Positions 12,847 through 20,163 of a stretch of DNA of 20,163 nucleotides are shown here, in pieces. The DNA comes from an uncultured Gemmiger sp. Lineage in GTDB: Bacteria; Bacillota; Clostridia; Oscillospirales; Ruminococcaceae. The notes beneath the pieces were generated by a model. The model had not been told where the DNA came from, did no database searches, and worked only from the letters and a program-made list of their open reading frames with translations. How positions within the stretch are numbered: the first letter of the stretch is position 1; each line of letters starts with the position of its first letter. Position numbers and translations under genes: made by a program. The stretch lies in contig CALWNS010000238.1 of NCBI GenBank assembly GCA_944382805.1, forward strand, positions 1 to 20,163, given 5' to 3'.

Positions 12847-14241
12847 TTATATATGCGCCTCCTGCGCGGGGAAGGTCACGCGGATGGTGGTGCCGGTGCC
12901 TACGGTGGAGCGCAGGTCGATGCGCGCGCCGTGCAGGGCGGCGATGTGCTTGACGATGGCCAGCCCCAGGCCGGTGCCGCCGGTGGCTTTGCTGCGGCTT
13001 TTGTCCACGCGGTAAAACCGTTCGAACACGCGGTCCTGCGCGTCCTGCGGGATGCCGATGCCGTTATCCTCCACGCACAGCCAGGGCGCGCCGCGCTCCA
13101 CCCCGCAGCGCAGGATCACATGGCCGCCGGGGCGGTTGTAGCGGATGGCGTTGTCGCACAGATTGGTGATCAGCTCGGTCAGCTGGTCGCGGCTGCCCAG
13201 CACGGGGGCGGGGGCGTCCTCGCACAGCAGCGAAACATAGGCTTTGCGCGCGTTCATGGTCATGGTGGCGGTCACGTCCCGCAGCAGCGCGCCCAGGTCC
13301 AGGCGGGTCATTTCGGGCGGGGCGCCCTCGGCCTGCATCCCGTCCAGCTGCGAAAGCTGCAAAATATCGCTCACCAGGCGGATCATGCGCCCGGCTTCGC
13401 GGTGGATGCGCTGGCCGAACACCGGCACGTCCTCCGGCTTGGCCAGGCCGGTCTCCAGCAGCTCGGCAAAGCCGGAAATGCTGGTCAGCGGCGTTTTTAA
13501 TTCGTGGCTGACATTGGCCGTGAACTCCCGCCGCATGGCTTCGTTGTTTTCGCGCAGGCGGCGGTCGGACTGGATGGTGTGCGCCAGCGGGATCAGCTCC
13601 TCGTAGGGCACGTCGGCCTCGATGGTGTCCAGGTGGTCGGCCAGGCGGATCACCGGCTGCACCAGCCGCCGCGTAAGCAGCGCGCTGATCAGCCAGGCTG
13701 CCAGCACCACCGCCAGGCCCATGGCCGCCAGCAGCGGCAGCACCTGGTCGTAGCTGCGCCACATACTGGAGGTCTCCTCGGCCAGGCGCAGCACCTGGCC
13801 GTTTTCCAGCCGCAGGGCGTAGTAGTGCGTCTCGCTGCCAACGGTCGGGCTTTCGCGCACGCTGCGCCCTTCGCCCGTTTCCAGCGCGGCGCGGATCTCC
13901 GGCCGGGCCAGGTGGTTGTCCATGTCGCTTTCGTCCCGGTGCTCGCTGTCAAACAGCACGGTGCCGTTCGCGTCCACCAGCGTCAGGCGCAGCGGGCTGC
14001 CGGGCAGGTAGCCGGCCAGGGTTTCGGGGTCCTGGTCGGCGGCGGACTGGTAGCCCACGGCCACCGCGCGGGTCATGCGTTCCAGGTCGCGGTCCACCTG
14101 GCGGGCAAACGCGCCGTGGAACAGCGCCGCCGCGGCCGCGGCGGTCAGCGCCACGGCCAGCAGCCCCACGATCATCAGCGCGCGCAGCAGGCGGCGGCTC
14201 ATGCGCTGCGGCGCGGGCCTATCGGCTCCCTCAGGTCTCAT
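12847..14241 (-). CDS. phoR: PhoR-like sensor histidine kinase
   Basis: This membrane sensor kinase of 464 residues is the partner of the regulator encoded upstream in the operon. It has a first transmembrane helix (about 19-41), an extracytoplasmic region of about 120 residues, a second helix (about 166-190), a short HAMP-like linker (RRLVQPVIRLADHLD) and then the kinase core. The phospho-acceptor is His246 in SHELKTPLTS, the N-box is NLCDNAIRYN (360-369), and the ATP-lid motifs are DNGIG (392-396) and GGTGLGL (421-427). Its ATG overlaps the regulator stop by 11 bases, and a GGAGGG lies just upstream in the regulator's last codons, implying translational coupling. The PhoR label rests on its operon mates (Na+/Pi transporter-PhoU) and the Pho-box-like array upstream. 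By sequence alone it is simply a class I kinase. Confidence 0.88.
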   Translation of the reverse strand: MRPEGADRPAPQRMSRRLLRALMIVGLLAVALTAAAAAALFHGAFARQVDRDLERMTRAVAVGYQSAADQDPETLAGYLPGSPLRLTLVDANGTVLFDSEHRDESDMDNHLARPEIRAALETGEGRSVRESPTVGSETHYYALRLENGQVLRLAEETSSMWRSYDQVLPLLAAMGLAVVLAAWLISALLTRRLVQPVIRLADHLDTIEADVPYEELIPLAHTIQSDRRLRENNEAMRREFTANVSHELKTPLTSISGFAELLETGLAKPEDVPVFGQRIHREAGRMIRLVSDILQLSQLDGMQAEGAPPEMTRLDLGALLRDVTATMTMNARKAYVSLLCEDAPAPVLGSRDQLTELITNLCDNAIRYNRPGGHVILRCGVERGAPWLCVEDNGIGIPQDAQDRVFERFYRVDKSRSKATGGTGLGLAIVKHIAALHGARIDLRSTVGTGTTIRVTFPAQEAHI

Positions 14242-14929
14242 CGCCGCCCTCCGCCGCGCGTGCGCTCAGCTTGTAGCCCACCTTGCGCACGGTGCAGATC
14301 GCCTCGCCCGCTTCACCCAGCTTCTGGCGCAGCGTGCGCACGTGCATATCGATGGTGCGCGATTCCAGCAGGTCGTCGGTGTCCCACACGGCTTTCATGA
14401 TGCGCTCGCGGGCCAGCACCTCCTCCGGGTGCTCCAAAAACAAATGCAGCAGCGCATATTCTTTGAAGGTCAGCTCCACCGGCTCGCCGTTCACGGTCAC
14501 GGTGCGGGCCACGTCGTCCAGCGCGATCGGCCCAAAGCGCAGCGCGGCCGGCGCGCCGGGCGCGCTTTGGGCGCGGCGCAGCACCGCCTTTACGCGGCTG
14601 ATGAACTCCATAATGCCGAACGGCTTGCACAGGTAGTCGTCCGCGCCCTTGTCCAGGCCCTTGACCACGTCGATCTCGCTCGTCTTGGCCGTGACCATAA
14701 TGACCGGCACGTGGCGGGTGGCGGCGTCCTCCCGCAAACGGGCCAGGATCTGGTAGCCGTCCTCGTCGGGCAGCATCACGTCCAAAATGACCAGGTCGGG
14801 CACGGCGGCGCGCACGGCGGCCCAAAAGCTCCGGCCGTCCTCAAAGCCGCGCGCCTGGTAGTTGTTGGTCTGCAGCGCGTACTGTTCCAGTTCGCGGATG
14901 CTGGCGTCGTCCTCTACGATATAGATCAT
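14231..14929 (-). CDS. phoP: PhoP-like OmpR/PhoB-family response regulator
   Basis: A 232-residue two-domain regulator. The receiver (about 1-118) shows the acidic pocket EDD (6-8), phospho-acceptor Asp50 in VILDVMLP, Thr80 in VTAK and Lys102 in CKPFG. The C-terminal winged-helix domain (about 130-225) has the usual PhoB-type features, FKEYALLHLFLEHPEEVLARE and RTIDMHVRTLRQKLG, with VRKVGYKL near the end. Such regulators bind direct repeats with an 11-bp period, which is what is found upstream of this operon. AAGGA lies seven bases before the ATG, 26 bp after the transporter stop codon. Its end overlaps the kinase start. Assignment to phosphate control is inferred from context. Confidence 0.9.
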   Translation of the reverse strand: MIYIVEDDASIRELEQYALQTNNYQARGFEDGRSFWAAVRAAVPDLVILDVMLPDEDGYQILARLREDAATRHVPVIMVTAKTSEIDVVKGLDKGADDYLCKPFGIMEFISRVKAVLRRAQSAPGAPAALRFGPIALDDVARTVTVNGEPVELTFKEYALLHLFLEHPEEVLARERIMKAVWDTDDLLESRTIDMHVRTLRQKLGEAGEAICTVRKVGYKLSARAAEGGDET

Positions 14930-14955
14930 GGCGGGTCCTTCTTTCCTGGCTGCGT

Positions 14956-16701
14956 TCAGCCAAAGGTGTATTGGCCGTGGTAGCGCTCGTAGCGCTGTTC
15001 AAACTTGCTGTCCCCGGCTTTGAGCCGGTTCAGGTATTCGTGGGTGTCAAACTTGTCCTCGGCCACTTCGATCATGGCCACGGCGATGTTGGAGCAGTGG
15101 TCGGCCACGCGCTCGTAAATGTTGAGCAGGTCGGCCAGCACAAAGCCGTATTCGATCGAGCAGCTGCCCGCCTGCAGGCGGGCGATGTGCCGGGCCTTGA
15201 CCTCCCGCACCAGGTCGTCCACCACCTGTTCCAGCGGTTCGATCTTGCCGGCGGCGTAGCGGTCCTGGGTCTGGAACGCATCCACCGTGCGGTTCAAAAT
15301 ATCCTGCACGGCGGCCTCCAGCACGGCCAGGTCGTCCAGCGCCGCGGCGCTGAAGCGGATCTCCTTGTCGTGGATCTCGCGCGCGGTCTCGGTCAGGTTG
15401 ACGGCGTGGTCGGAAATGCGCTCAAAATCGTTGATGGTATGCAAAAGCGTGTTGATGGTGCGATTGTCCGCCGCCGAAAGCGCCCGCCCCGAAAGCTGCA
15501 CCAGGTAGCTGCCCAGCGCGTCCTCGTAGTGGTCCTCGGCGCTTTCCTTGCGGGTCACCTCGTCCACCAGGCCGGCGTCCCACCGGCGGGTGGTGGACAT
15601 GGCCTGCAAAAGCGCGGTGCGGCAGATCTCGGCCATATCGCCGCCCACCAGCCGCGCGCGCTCCACCGCCACGGCGGGGGTGGTCAGCAGGCGCTCGTCC
15701 AAAAGCGAGACCTGCTCGGGCTGCTTGCCGTCCGGCACGGTCAGCTCGGCCAGGCGCACCAGCCCCTTGCTGAACGGCAGCAGCACGGCGGTGGTCACCA
15801 CGTTGAACACCGTGTGGATCACCGCGATGTTAAAGGCGTTGGCCTGCGCGTTGTAAAACGGGAAGTGGAACACCGCGTTGAGCGCATAGAACCCGCTTAA
15901 AAACACCACCGTGCCGATGATGTTGAAGTACAGGTGGATCATGGCGGTGCGGCGGGCGTTCTTGTTGGCCCCGGCGGCCGAAAGCAGCGCCGTGACGCAG
16001 GTGCCGATGTTCTGCCCCATGATGATGGGCATGGCCGCCGCGCAGGATACCGCCCCCGTAGAGGAGGCCAGCGCCTGCAAAATGCCCACCGAAGCCGAGG
16101 ACGACTGGATGATGCCGGTAAGCACCGCGCCCACCAGCACGCCCAGCACCGGGTTGCGGAAAGCCAAGAACAGCTGCGCGAACCAGGGCGCGTCCGCCAG
16201 CGGGGCGGTGGCGCCGGACATCAGCTGCATACCGGCCATCAGGATGGCAAAGCCCAAAAAGATCTGGCCCACGCCCTTTTTGCGCCCCCGGCCGAACATA
16301 TACAGCGCAATGCCCACAAAGCCCAGCAGCGGGCTCCAGGCGTTGGGGGAGAGCATCTGGATCAGGAAACTCTCGCCCGAAAGGCCGGTCAGGCTCAGCA
16401 GCCAGGCGGTCACGGTGGTGCCGATGTTCGCGCCCATGATCACGCCCACGGCCTGCTGCAGCTGCATCAGCCCGGAGTTGACAAAGCCCACCACCATGAC
16501 CGTGGTGGCCGAACTGGACTGGATGACGGCCGTAACGCCCAGCCCCAGAAGCAGCCCGCGCAGCGGCGAAGCGGTCATTTTGCCCAGGATGCCGCGCAGC
16601 CGGCTGCCGGCCGTCTGTTCCAGGCTTTTGCCCATCACGTCCATGCCGTACAAAAACATGGCCAGCCCGCCCAGCAGGGTGAACAGGTTAAAAATACTCA
16701 T
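14956..16701 (-). CDS. nptA: Na+/phosphate cotransporter with C-terminal PhoU domain
   Basis: The 581-residue protein imports phosphate with sodium (SLC34/NptA-like, PF02690). Two inverted transport repeats are marked by QSSSATT (61-67) with GANIGTTVT (90-98) and by QSSSAS (199-204) with GQNIGTCVT (229-237). About eight to nine hydrophobic helices cover residues 1-310. Residues about 350-560 are a PhoU-like helical bundle with the two metal-binding-type motifs ERISDHAVN (427-435) and ERVADHCSN (530-538). It is the first gene of an operon with the PhoP- and PhoR-like genes (26-bp gap). The start is uncertain: ATG 16701 (MSIFNLF, typical of the family) and ATG 16710 (three codons longer) both have weak ribosome sites (GAGAATGG). 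Family identity is secure. Confidence 0.93.
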   Translation of the reverse strand: MSIFNLFTLLGGLAMFLYGMDVMGKSLEQTAGSRLRGILGKMTASPLRGLLLGLGVTAVIQSSSATTVMVVGFVNSGLMQLQQAVGVIMGANIGTTVTAWLLSLTGLSGESFLIQMLSPNAWSPLLGFVGIALYMFGRGRKKGVGQIFLGFAILMAGMQLMSGATAPLADAPWFAQLFLAFRNPVLGVLVGAVLTGIIQSSSASVGILQALASSTGAVSCAAAMPIIMGQNIGTCVTALLSAAGANKNARRTAMIHLYFNIIGTVVFLSGFYALNAVFHFPFYNAQANAFNIAVIHTVFNVVTTAVLLPFSKGLVRLAELTVPDGKQPEQVSLLDERLLTTPAVAVERARLVGGDMAEICRTALLQAMSTTRRWDAGLVDEVTRKESAEDHYEDALGSYLVQLSGRALSAADNRTINTLLHTINDFERISDHAVNLTETAREIHDKEIRFSAAALDDLAVLEAAVQDILNRTVDAFQTQDRYAAGKIEPLEQVVDDLVREVKARHIARLQAGSCSIEYGFVLADLLNIYERVADHCSNIAVAMIEVAEDKFDTHEYLNRLKAGDSKFEQRYERYHGQYTFG

Positions 16702-16729
16702 ACTACACATCCATTCTCTTTTGTGCGGG

Positions 16730-16793
16730 GCAGGGGGGACCCTGCGTTCCCGCGCTTTTCCGGGGGCCGCGCCCCCGTGCCGCGGCGCGGCAC
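16730..16793 (-). promoter_or_regulatory. Three consecutive hairpins in the nptA 5' leader
   Basis: Between the expected transcription start (about 16800) and the nptA ribosome site lie three perfect stems. They are GTGCCGCG/CGCGGCAC (16777-16793, one-base centre), GGGGGC/GCCCCC (16762-16776, three-base loop) and GCAGGG/CCCTGC (16730-16745, four-base loop). There is no T-run after any of them, so they are not a standard terminator. They may be a protein or RNA regulatory element, or stabilise the transcript. Confidence 0.5.
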
Positions 16794-16806
16794 TATACCA
16801 ATTTCT

Positions 16807-16834
16807 ATTATAGCGGGCCGGGGCGGGCTGCGAA
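16807..16834 (-). promoter_or_regulatory. Promoter of the nptA-phoP-phoR operon
   Basis: On the minus strand a consensus -10 TATAAT (16807-16812) is preceded after 16 bp by a weak -35 TTCGCA (16829-16834). The poor -35 next to the Pho-box-like repeats fits an activator-dependent promoter. Confidence 0.7.
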
Positions 16835-16845
16835 CAGCAAAAAGG

Positions 16846-16873
16846 CGTAAAGCGTTTGTAAAATTTGTGTAAA
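16846..16873 (-). promoter_or_regulatory. Pho-box-like array of three direct repeats
   Basis: On the minus strand TTTACA (16868-16873), five bases, TTTACA (16857-16862), five bases, TTTACG (16846-16851). A poorer fourth slot, TTGCTG (16835-16840), is in phase and touches the -35. An 11-bp period of TT-A-CA hexamers is the known layout of PhoP sites in Gram-positive bacteria. It is placed just upstream of an operon encoding a phosphate transporter and a PhoP-type regulator. Confidence 0.7.
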
Positions 16874-16919
16874 ACGGACACAAGCGCCCGCCCTGTGCAA
16901 AAAAGCGCGCCCCGCGCGC

Positions 16920-16955
16920 AAAAAAACGCGGCGCGGCACTTTGCAAGCCGCGCCG
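16920..16955 (-). terminator. Hairpin with minus-strand T-run in the nptA-degV intergenic region
   Basis: A nine-base stem CGGCGCGGC (16929-16937) / GCCGCGCCG (16947-16955) with a nine-base loop. On the minus strand it is followed by seven T residues (complement of A16920-16926). It would block minus-strand transcripts arising within the degV region before they enter the nptA control region. The loop also contains most of the degV -35. Confidence 0.5.
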
Positions 16956-16968
16956 GGTGTGGTATACT
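16940..16968 (+). promoter_or_regulatory. Promoter of degV
   Basis: -35 TTTGCA (16940-16945), a 17-bp spacer and -10 TATACT (16963-16968), 99 bp upstream of the start codon. The -35 lies in the loop of an inverted repeat, so a dimeric repressor site is possible. Confidence 0.65.
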
Positions 16969-16983
16969 GCTTAATTGGAAGCA

Positions 16984-17003
16984 CACGGGCCAAAAAGCCC
17001 GTG
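16984..17003 (+). promoter_or_regulatory. Leader hairpin of degV
   Basis: CACGGGC (16984-16990) pairs perfectly with GCCCGTG (16997-17003) around CAAAAA, close to the expected transcription start near 16975. There is no T-run. Its function is unknown; it is a possible 5' stabilising stem. Confidence 0.35.
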
Positions 17004-17067
17004 GCCGCGGCGCGGCTGCGGCATACAAAGAAAACACACCAAGCGTTTGTGTAAGGAGGCAGACCCC

Positions 17068-17937
17068 ATGCAGTCCTATGTGATCTTTACCGATTCCACC
17101 GGCGATTTGACGCCGGCGCTGATCGAACAGTGCGAGCTGCGCGTGATGCCCATGGCCTTCAACCTGGACGGCCGGGACTACCGCAACTACCCCGACGGGC
17201 GCGAGATGACCCCGCACGAATTTTACGAAAAACTGCGCGCCGGCAGTATGTGTACCACCAGCCAGATCCCCATGGCCGAGTTCATCGACGCCTTTACCCC
17301 GGCGCTGGAGCAGGGGCTGGATGTTTTGTACCTGGCGTTTTCCAGCGGGCTTTCGGGCACCTACCAGTCCAGCCGGCTGGCAGCCGAGGAGCTGAAAGAA
17401 AAGTTCCCCGAACGGCGCGTTGTGTGCGTCGATTCATTGCAGGCCAGCATGGGCGAAGGCCTGTTCGCCTACCTGGTGGCGCAAAAGCGGCTGCAGGGCG
17501 CCGATCTGGACCAGACCGCCCGCTACGCGGCCGAACTGGCCCCCAGCGTGTGCGCCTGGTTCACGGTGGACGACCTGATGTTCCTCAAGCGCGGCGGCCG
17601 GGTCAGCGGCGCGGCCGCGGTGGCCGGCACGCTGCTGGGCATCAAGCCGGTGCTGCACGTGGACGACGAAGGCCACCTGATCGCCATGGAAAAGGTGCGC
17701 GGCCGCCGCGCCAGCCTGGACGCGCTGGTGCGCCACTTTGAAACGACCGCCAAGGACAAGACCGGCGGCACCGTGTTCATCAGCCACGGCGACTGCGCCG
17801 AGGACTGCCGCTATGTGATCGAAAAGCTGAAGGCCCTGGGCGTCAAGGACATCCAGATGGGCGATATCGGCCCGGTCATCGGCGCGCACAGCGGCCCCGG
17901 CACCGTGGCCCTGTTCTGGGTGGGCACCCGGCGGTAA
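17068..17937 (+). CDS. DegV-family fatty-acid-binding protein (FakB-like)
   Basis: DegV/FakB proteins bind a fatty acid in the cytosol and present it to the kinase FakA for phosphorylation, feeding host or recycled fatty acids into phospholipid synthesis. The 289-residue product has the usual family length and landmarks: FTDSTGDL (7-14), TTSQ (63-66), SSGLSGTYQSS (92-102), LKRGGRVSG (173-181) and GAHSGPGT (272-279). The ATG at 17068 has GGAGG nine bases upstream; an in-frame ATG at 16975 lies about at the predicted transcription start and has no ribosome site. No fakA (DAK domain) gene is in the window, so the partner must be elsewhere. It has its own promoter and terminator. Which fatty acid is bound cannot be told. 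Confidence 0.94.
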   Translation: MQSYVIFTDSTGDLTPALIEQCELRVMPMAFNLDGRDYRNYPDGREMTPHEFYEKLRAGSMCTTSQIPMAEFIDAFTPALEQGLDVLYLAFSSGLSGTYQSSRLAAEELKEKFPERRVVCVDSLQASMGEGLFAYLVAQKRLQGADLDQTARYAAELAPSVCAWFTVDDLMFLKRGGRVSGAAAVAGTLLGIKPVLHVDDEGHLIAMEKVRGRRASLDALVRHFETTAKDKTGGTVFISHGDCAEDCRYVIEKLKALGVKDIQMGDIGPVIGAHSGPGTVALFWVGTRR

Positions 17938-17991
17938 GCCCGCGCTCCGCGCCCTGCCTTTTGGCGCGGGGCCTGCACACAAACAGATCCG

Positions 17992-18027
17992 GCGCTCTCT
18001 TTGCCAGGGGCAAGGGGGGCGCTTTTT
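17992..18027 (+). terminator. Rho-independent terminator of degV
   Basis: A 14-pair stem that includes several G-U pairs (17992-18005 with 18009-18022, AGG loop) is followed by five T residues (18023-18027). It ends about 20 bp before the next start codon. Confidence 0.85.
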
Positions 18028-18048
18028 GAAACCGGGAAAGGAACGGGT

Positions 18049-20163
18049 ATGAAACGACTGGTCGCGGGCATCCTGGCCCACGTTGACAGCGGCAAAACCA
18101 CCCTGGCCGAAGCGCTGCTCTACCGTGCGGGCGCGCTGCGCCGGCTGGGGCGGGTGGACCACCGCGACGCTTTTTTGGACACCGACGCCATGGAGCGCGC
18201 GCGGGGCATCACCATTTTTGCCAAGCAGGCCATGCTCACGCTGCCGGAAGGCCCGGCGGGGGAGCAGACCCGCTTTACTTTGCTGGATACGCCGGGGCAC
18301 GTGGATTTTTCGGCCGAAGCGGAGCGCACCCTGCAGGTGCTGGACTACGCGGTGCTGGTCGTTTCCGGCACCGACGGCGTGCAGGCCCACACCCGCACGC
18401 TGTGGCAGCTGCTGCGCCGCTACCGCGTGCCGGTGTTCGTGTTTGTGAACAAGATGGACCTGCCGGGGGCCGACCGCGCCGTGCGCCTGCGCGAGCTGCG
18501 CGCCGCCTTTGGCGACGGCTGCGTGGACTTTGGCCCCGACGTGCCCGCCGCCGCCCGCGCCGAAGCGCTGGCCATGGCCAGCGAACCGCTGATGGAACAG
18601 GTGCTGGCCGGCGGCGCCGTGCGCGAGCAGGACGTGGTCACGGCCATCGCCCGGCGGCAGGTGTTCCCCTGTTATTTCGGCGCGGCGCTGCGCCTGCAGG
18701 GTGTGGACGAACTGCTGGCCGGCCTGCAGCGCTACACCCGCCAGCCGGCGGCGGGCGAAGCGTTCGGCGCGCGGGTGTTCAAACTGGCCGAGGACGGCGG
18801 CGCGCGGCTGACCTACCTGAAGGTGACCGGCGGCTGCCTGCGCGTAAAGGATATGGTACACAGCGGCCCCGACGCCGCCGCGCCCTTTTGCGAAAAAGCC
18901 GACCAGCTGCGGGTGTATTCCGGCAGCAAGTTCCGCCTGGTGGGCGAAGCGCTGCCCGGCGACGTGGTGGCGGCGGCGGGGCTGGCCTCCGCCCGCCCCG
19001 GCCAGGGTCTGGGGGCCGAGCATGACGCCGCGCTGCCCGTGCTGGAACCGGTGCTGAACTACCGCCTGCGCCTGCCGGCGGGCGGCGACCCGCACGCGGC
19101 GCTGCGCGCCCTGCGCACGCTGGAGGCTGAGGACCCGCTGCTGCGGGTGGTCTGGCGCGAAGCGCTGGGCGAGATCCACCTGCAGCTGATGGGCGAAGTG
19201 CAGCTGGAGGTGCTGCAGGGGGTGCTGCGCGAGCGGTTCGGCATCGAAGCCGCCTTTGACGAAGGGGGCATCCTGTACAAGGAGACGCTGACCGCCCCCG
19301 TGGAGGGCGTGGGCCACTACGAACCGCTGCGCCATTATGCCGAAGTCCACCTGCTGCTGGAACCCGCGCCCCGCGGCAGCGGCGTGCAGCTGGCCGCGGC
19401 CTGCCGCCCCGACACGCTGGACGGCAACTGGCAGCGGTTGGTGCTGACCCACCTGGCCGAGCGCACCCACGCGGGCGTGCTGACCGGCGCGCCGCTGACC
19501 GACGTAAAGATCACGCTGACCGCCGGCCGCGCCCACCAAAAGCACACCGAGGGCGGGGACTTCCGCCAGGCGACCTACCGCGCGGTGCGCCAGGGTCTGC
19601 GCACCGCCGCGCGGGACGGCCACGTGCAGCTGCTGGAACCGTGGTACGAACTGCGGCTGGAGCTGCCGGCCGATGCCGTGGGCCGCGCCATAGGCGACAT
19701 CCAGCGCATGGGCGGCGAGACCGCCCTGCCCGAAACGCCGGCCGAAGGCCCGGCCGTGCTGTGCGGCCGCGCGCCGGTGGCCGCCCTGCGCGGCTACGCG
19801 CGGGAGGTGGCCGCCTATACCCGCGGGCAGGGGCGCTTGCAGCTGGCCCCGGCGGGCTACGCGCCCTGCCACGATGCGGACGCGGTCATTGCCGCCGCCG
19901 GCTACGACCCCGGCGCCGATACCGAAAACCCGGCCGATTCGGTCTTTTGCAGCCACGGCGCGGGCGTGCTGGTCAAGTGGGACGAAGTGCCGGCCCGGGC
20001 GCACGTTTCCCCCGGCGCGCGCCGCGCGCCGGGCGAAGCGGAGCCGGAAGAACAGGCGCCGGGCGGCGCGCGCCGCCGGGCCGACGCCTACCGCGGCACG
20101 CTGGAACAGGACAAGGAGCTGCTGGCTATTTTCGAGCGCACCTACGGCCCCGTGCGCCGCGCC
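18049..20163 (+). CDS. TetM/EF-G-like translational GTPase (3' end outside window)
   Basis: A ribosome-binding GTPase related to EF-G and tetracycline ribosomal protection proteins. The visible 705 residues run past the 639 of TetM with no stop. GTPase motifs are intact: HVDSGKTT (11-18), the RGIT switch I (52-55), DTPGH (80-84) and NKMD (134-137). Domains II and III follow (domain III has MGEVQLEVL at 381-389), then domain IV and the EF-G C-terminal fold (LLEPWYELRLELP, 528-540; LRGYAREVAAYTRGQGRL near 580-597). The domain IV loop that reads SPVST in TetM is TAGRAHQKHTEGGDF here (491-505), so tetracycline displacement is unlikely. After about 645 comes a charged linker and the start of an extra helical segment (TLEQDKELLAIFERTYGP). 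AAGGA precedes the ATG at six bases. It is probably a housekeeping or stress factor; the true role is unknown. Confidence 0.88.
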   Translation, partial: MKRLVAGILAHVDSGKTTLAEALLYRAGALRRLGRVDHRDAFLDTDAMERARGITIFAKQAMLTLPEGPAGEQTRFTLLDTPGHVDFSAEAERTLQVLDYAVLVVSGTDGVQAHTRTLWQLLRRYRVPVFVFVNKMDLPGADRAVRLRELRAAFGDGCVDFGPDVPAAARAEALAMASEPLMEQVLAGGAVREQDVVTAIARRQVFPCYFGAALRLQGVDELLAGLQRYTRQPAAGEAFGARVFKLAEDGGARLTYLKVTGGCLRVKDMVHSGPDAAAPFCEKADQLRVYSGSKFRLVGEALPGDVVAAAGLASARPGQGLGAEHDAALPVLEPVLNYRLRLPAGGDPHAALRALRTLEAEDPLLRVVWREALGEIHLQLMGEVQLEVLQGVLRERFGIEAAFDEGGILYKETLTAPVEGVGHYEPLRHYAEVHLLLEPAPRGSGVQLAAACRPDTLDGNWQRLVLTHLAERTHAGVLTGAPLTDVKITLTAGRAHQKHTEGGDFRQATYRAVRQGLRTAARDGHVQLLEPWYELRLELPADAVGRAIGDIQRMGGETALPETPAEGPAVLCGRAPVAALRGYAREVAAYTRGQGRLQLAPAGYAPCHDADAVIAAAGYDPGADTENPADSVFCSHGAGVLVKWDEVPARAHVSPGARRAPGEAEPEEQAPGGARRRADAYRGTLEQDKELLAIFERTYGPVRRA

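Noticed and set aside
16975..17067. Longer N-terminus for DegV from the in-frame ATG at 16975
   Set aside because: That ATG lies at the predicted transcription start with no ribosome site, and the added residues are basic and unlike the family; GGAGG fixes the start at 17068.
18049..20163. Tetracycline resistance gene (tetM/tetO/tetW class)
   Set aside because: GTPase and EF-G-like domains match, but the domain IV loop lacks the SPVST-type sequence and the protein is longer than TetM; it is better called a TetM-like translation factor.

Overview
The window is a GC-rich, densely packed bacterial chromosome segment. It carries Gram-positive style signals: strong Shine-Dalgarno sites, sigma-A type promoters with 16-18 bp spacers, and GC-rich hairpin terminators with T-runs. 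The gene content is a DUF3048 lipoprotein pair, DegV, a YesL/DUF624 protein, HtrA with a long Q/N/P/G-rich cytoplasmic head, phosphoketolase, a YtqB/MnmM methyltransferase and a TetM-like GTPase. Together with small palindromic intergenic repeats, this points to a gut clostridium of the Oscillospiraceae/Ruminococcaceae type (Subdoligranulum/Gemmiger-like). The genus is an inference. No phage, plasmid, IS, CRISPR, tRNA or rRNA signal was seen.

Layout. 1-702 (+): C-terminal part of a phosphoketolase, then a bidirectional terminator. 789-2255 (-): membrane-anchored HtrA protease, divergent from 2442-3299 (+), a GNAT-like domain fused to a YtqB/MnmM methyltransferase. 3309-4409 (-): internally duplicated YcxB-like membrane protein, back-to-back with prfC (4647-6260, +). 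6425-8410 (+): cytoplasmic GH120-type beta-xylosidase. 8646-9446 (-): YesL/DUF624-like membrane protein, divergent from two DUF3048 lipoproteins (9656-10897 and 10990-12354, +). This three-gene block is bracketed by two inverted copies of a 142-bp structured repeat. 12582-12837: two tandem units of a second palindromic repeat. 16701-12847 (-): a three-gene operon of Na+/phosphate cotransporter-PhoU fusion, PhoP-like regulator and PhoR-like kinase, headed by a Pho-box-like array. 17068-17937 (+): DegV fatty-acid-binding protein. 18049-20163 (+): TetM-like translational GTPase running off the end.

How the genes work together. The clearest system is the phosphate module: transporter with a PhoU tail, regulator and sensor in one transcript, with three TTTACA-type repeats at 11-bp period just upstream of the promoter, suggesting PhoP autoregulation. 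The beta-xylosidase and phosphoketolase could both serve pentose catabolism, but they are not in one operon. Translation-related functions recur (RF3, tRNA-wobble methyltransferase, TetM-like GTPase) without forming an operon. The points most worth a second look are the GNAT-MnmM fusion, the Pho box with its self-contained phosphate operon, the two repeat families whose stems stay paired despite sequence change, and the TetM-like protein that lacks the tetracycline-displacing loop.
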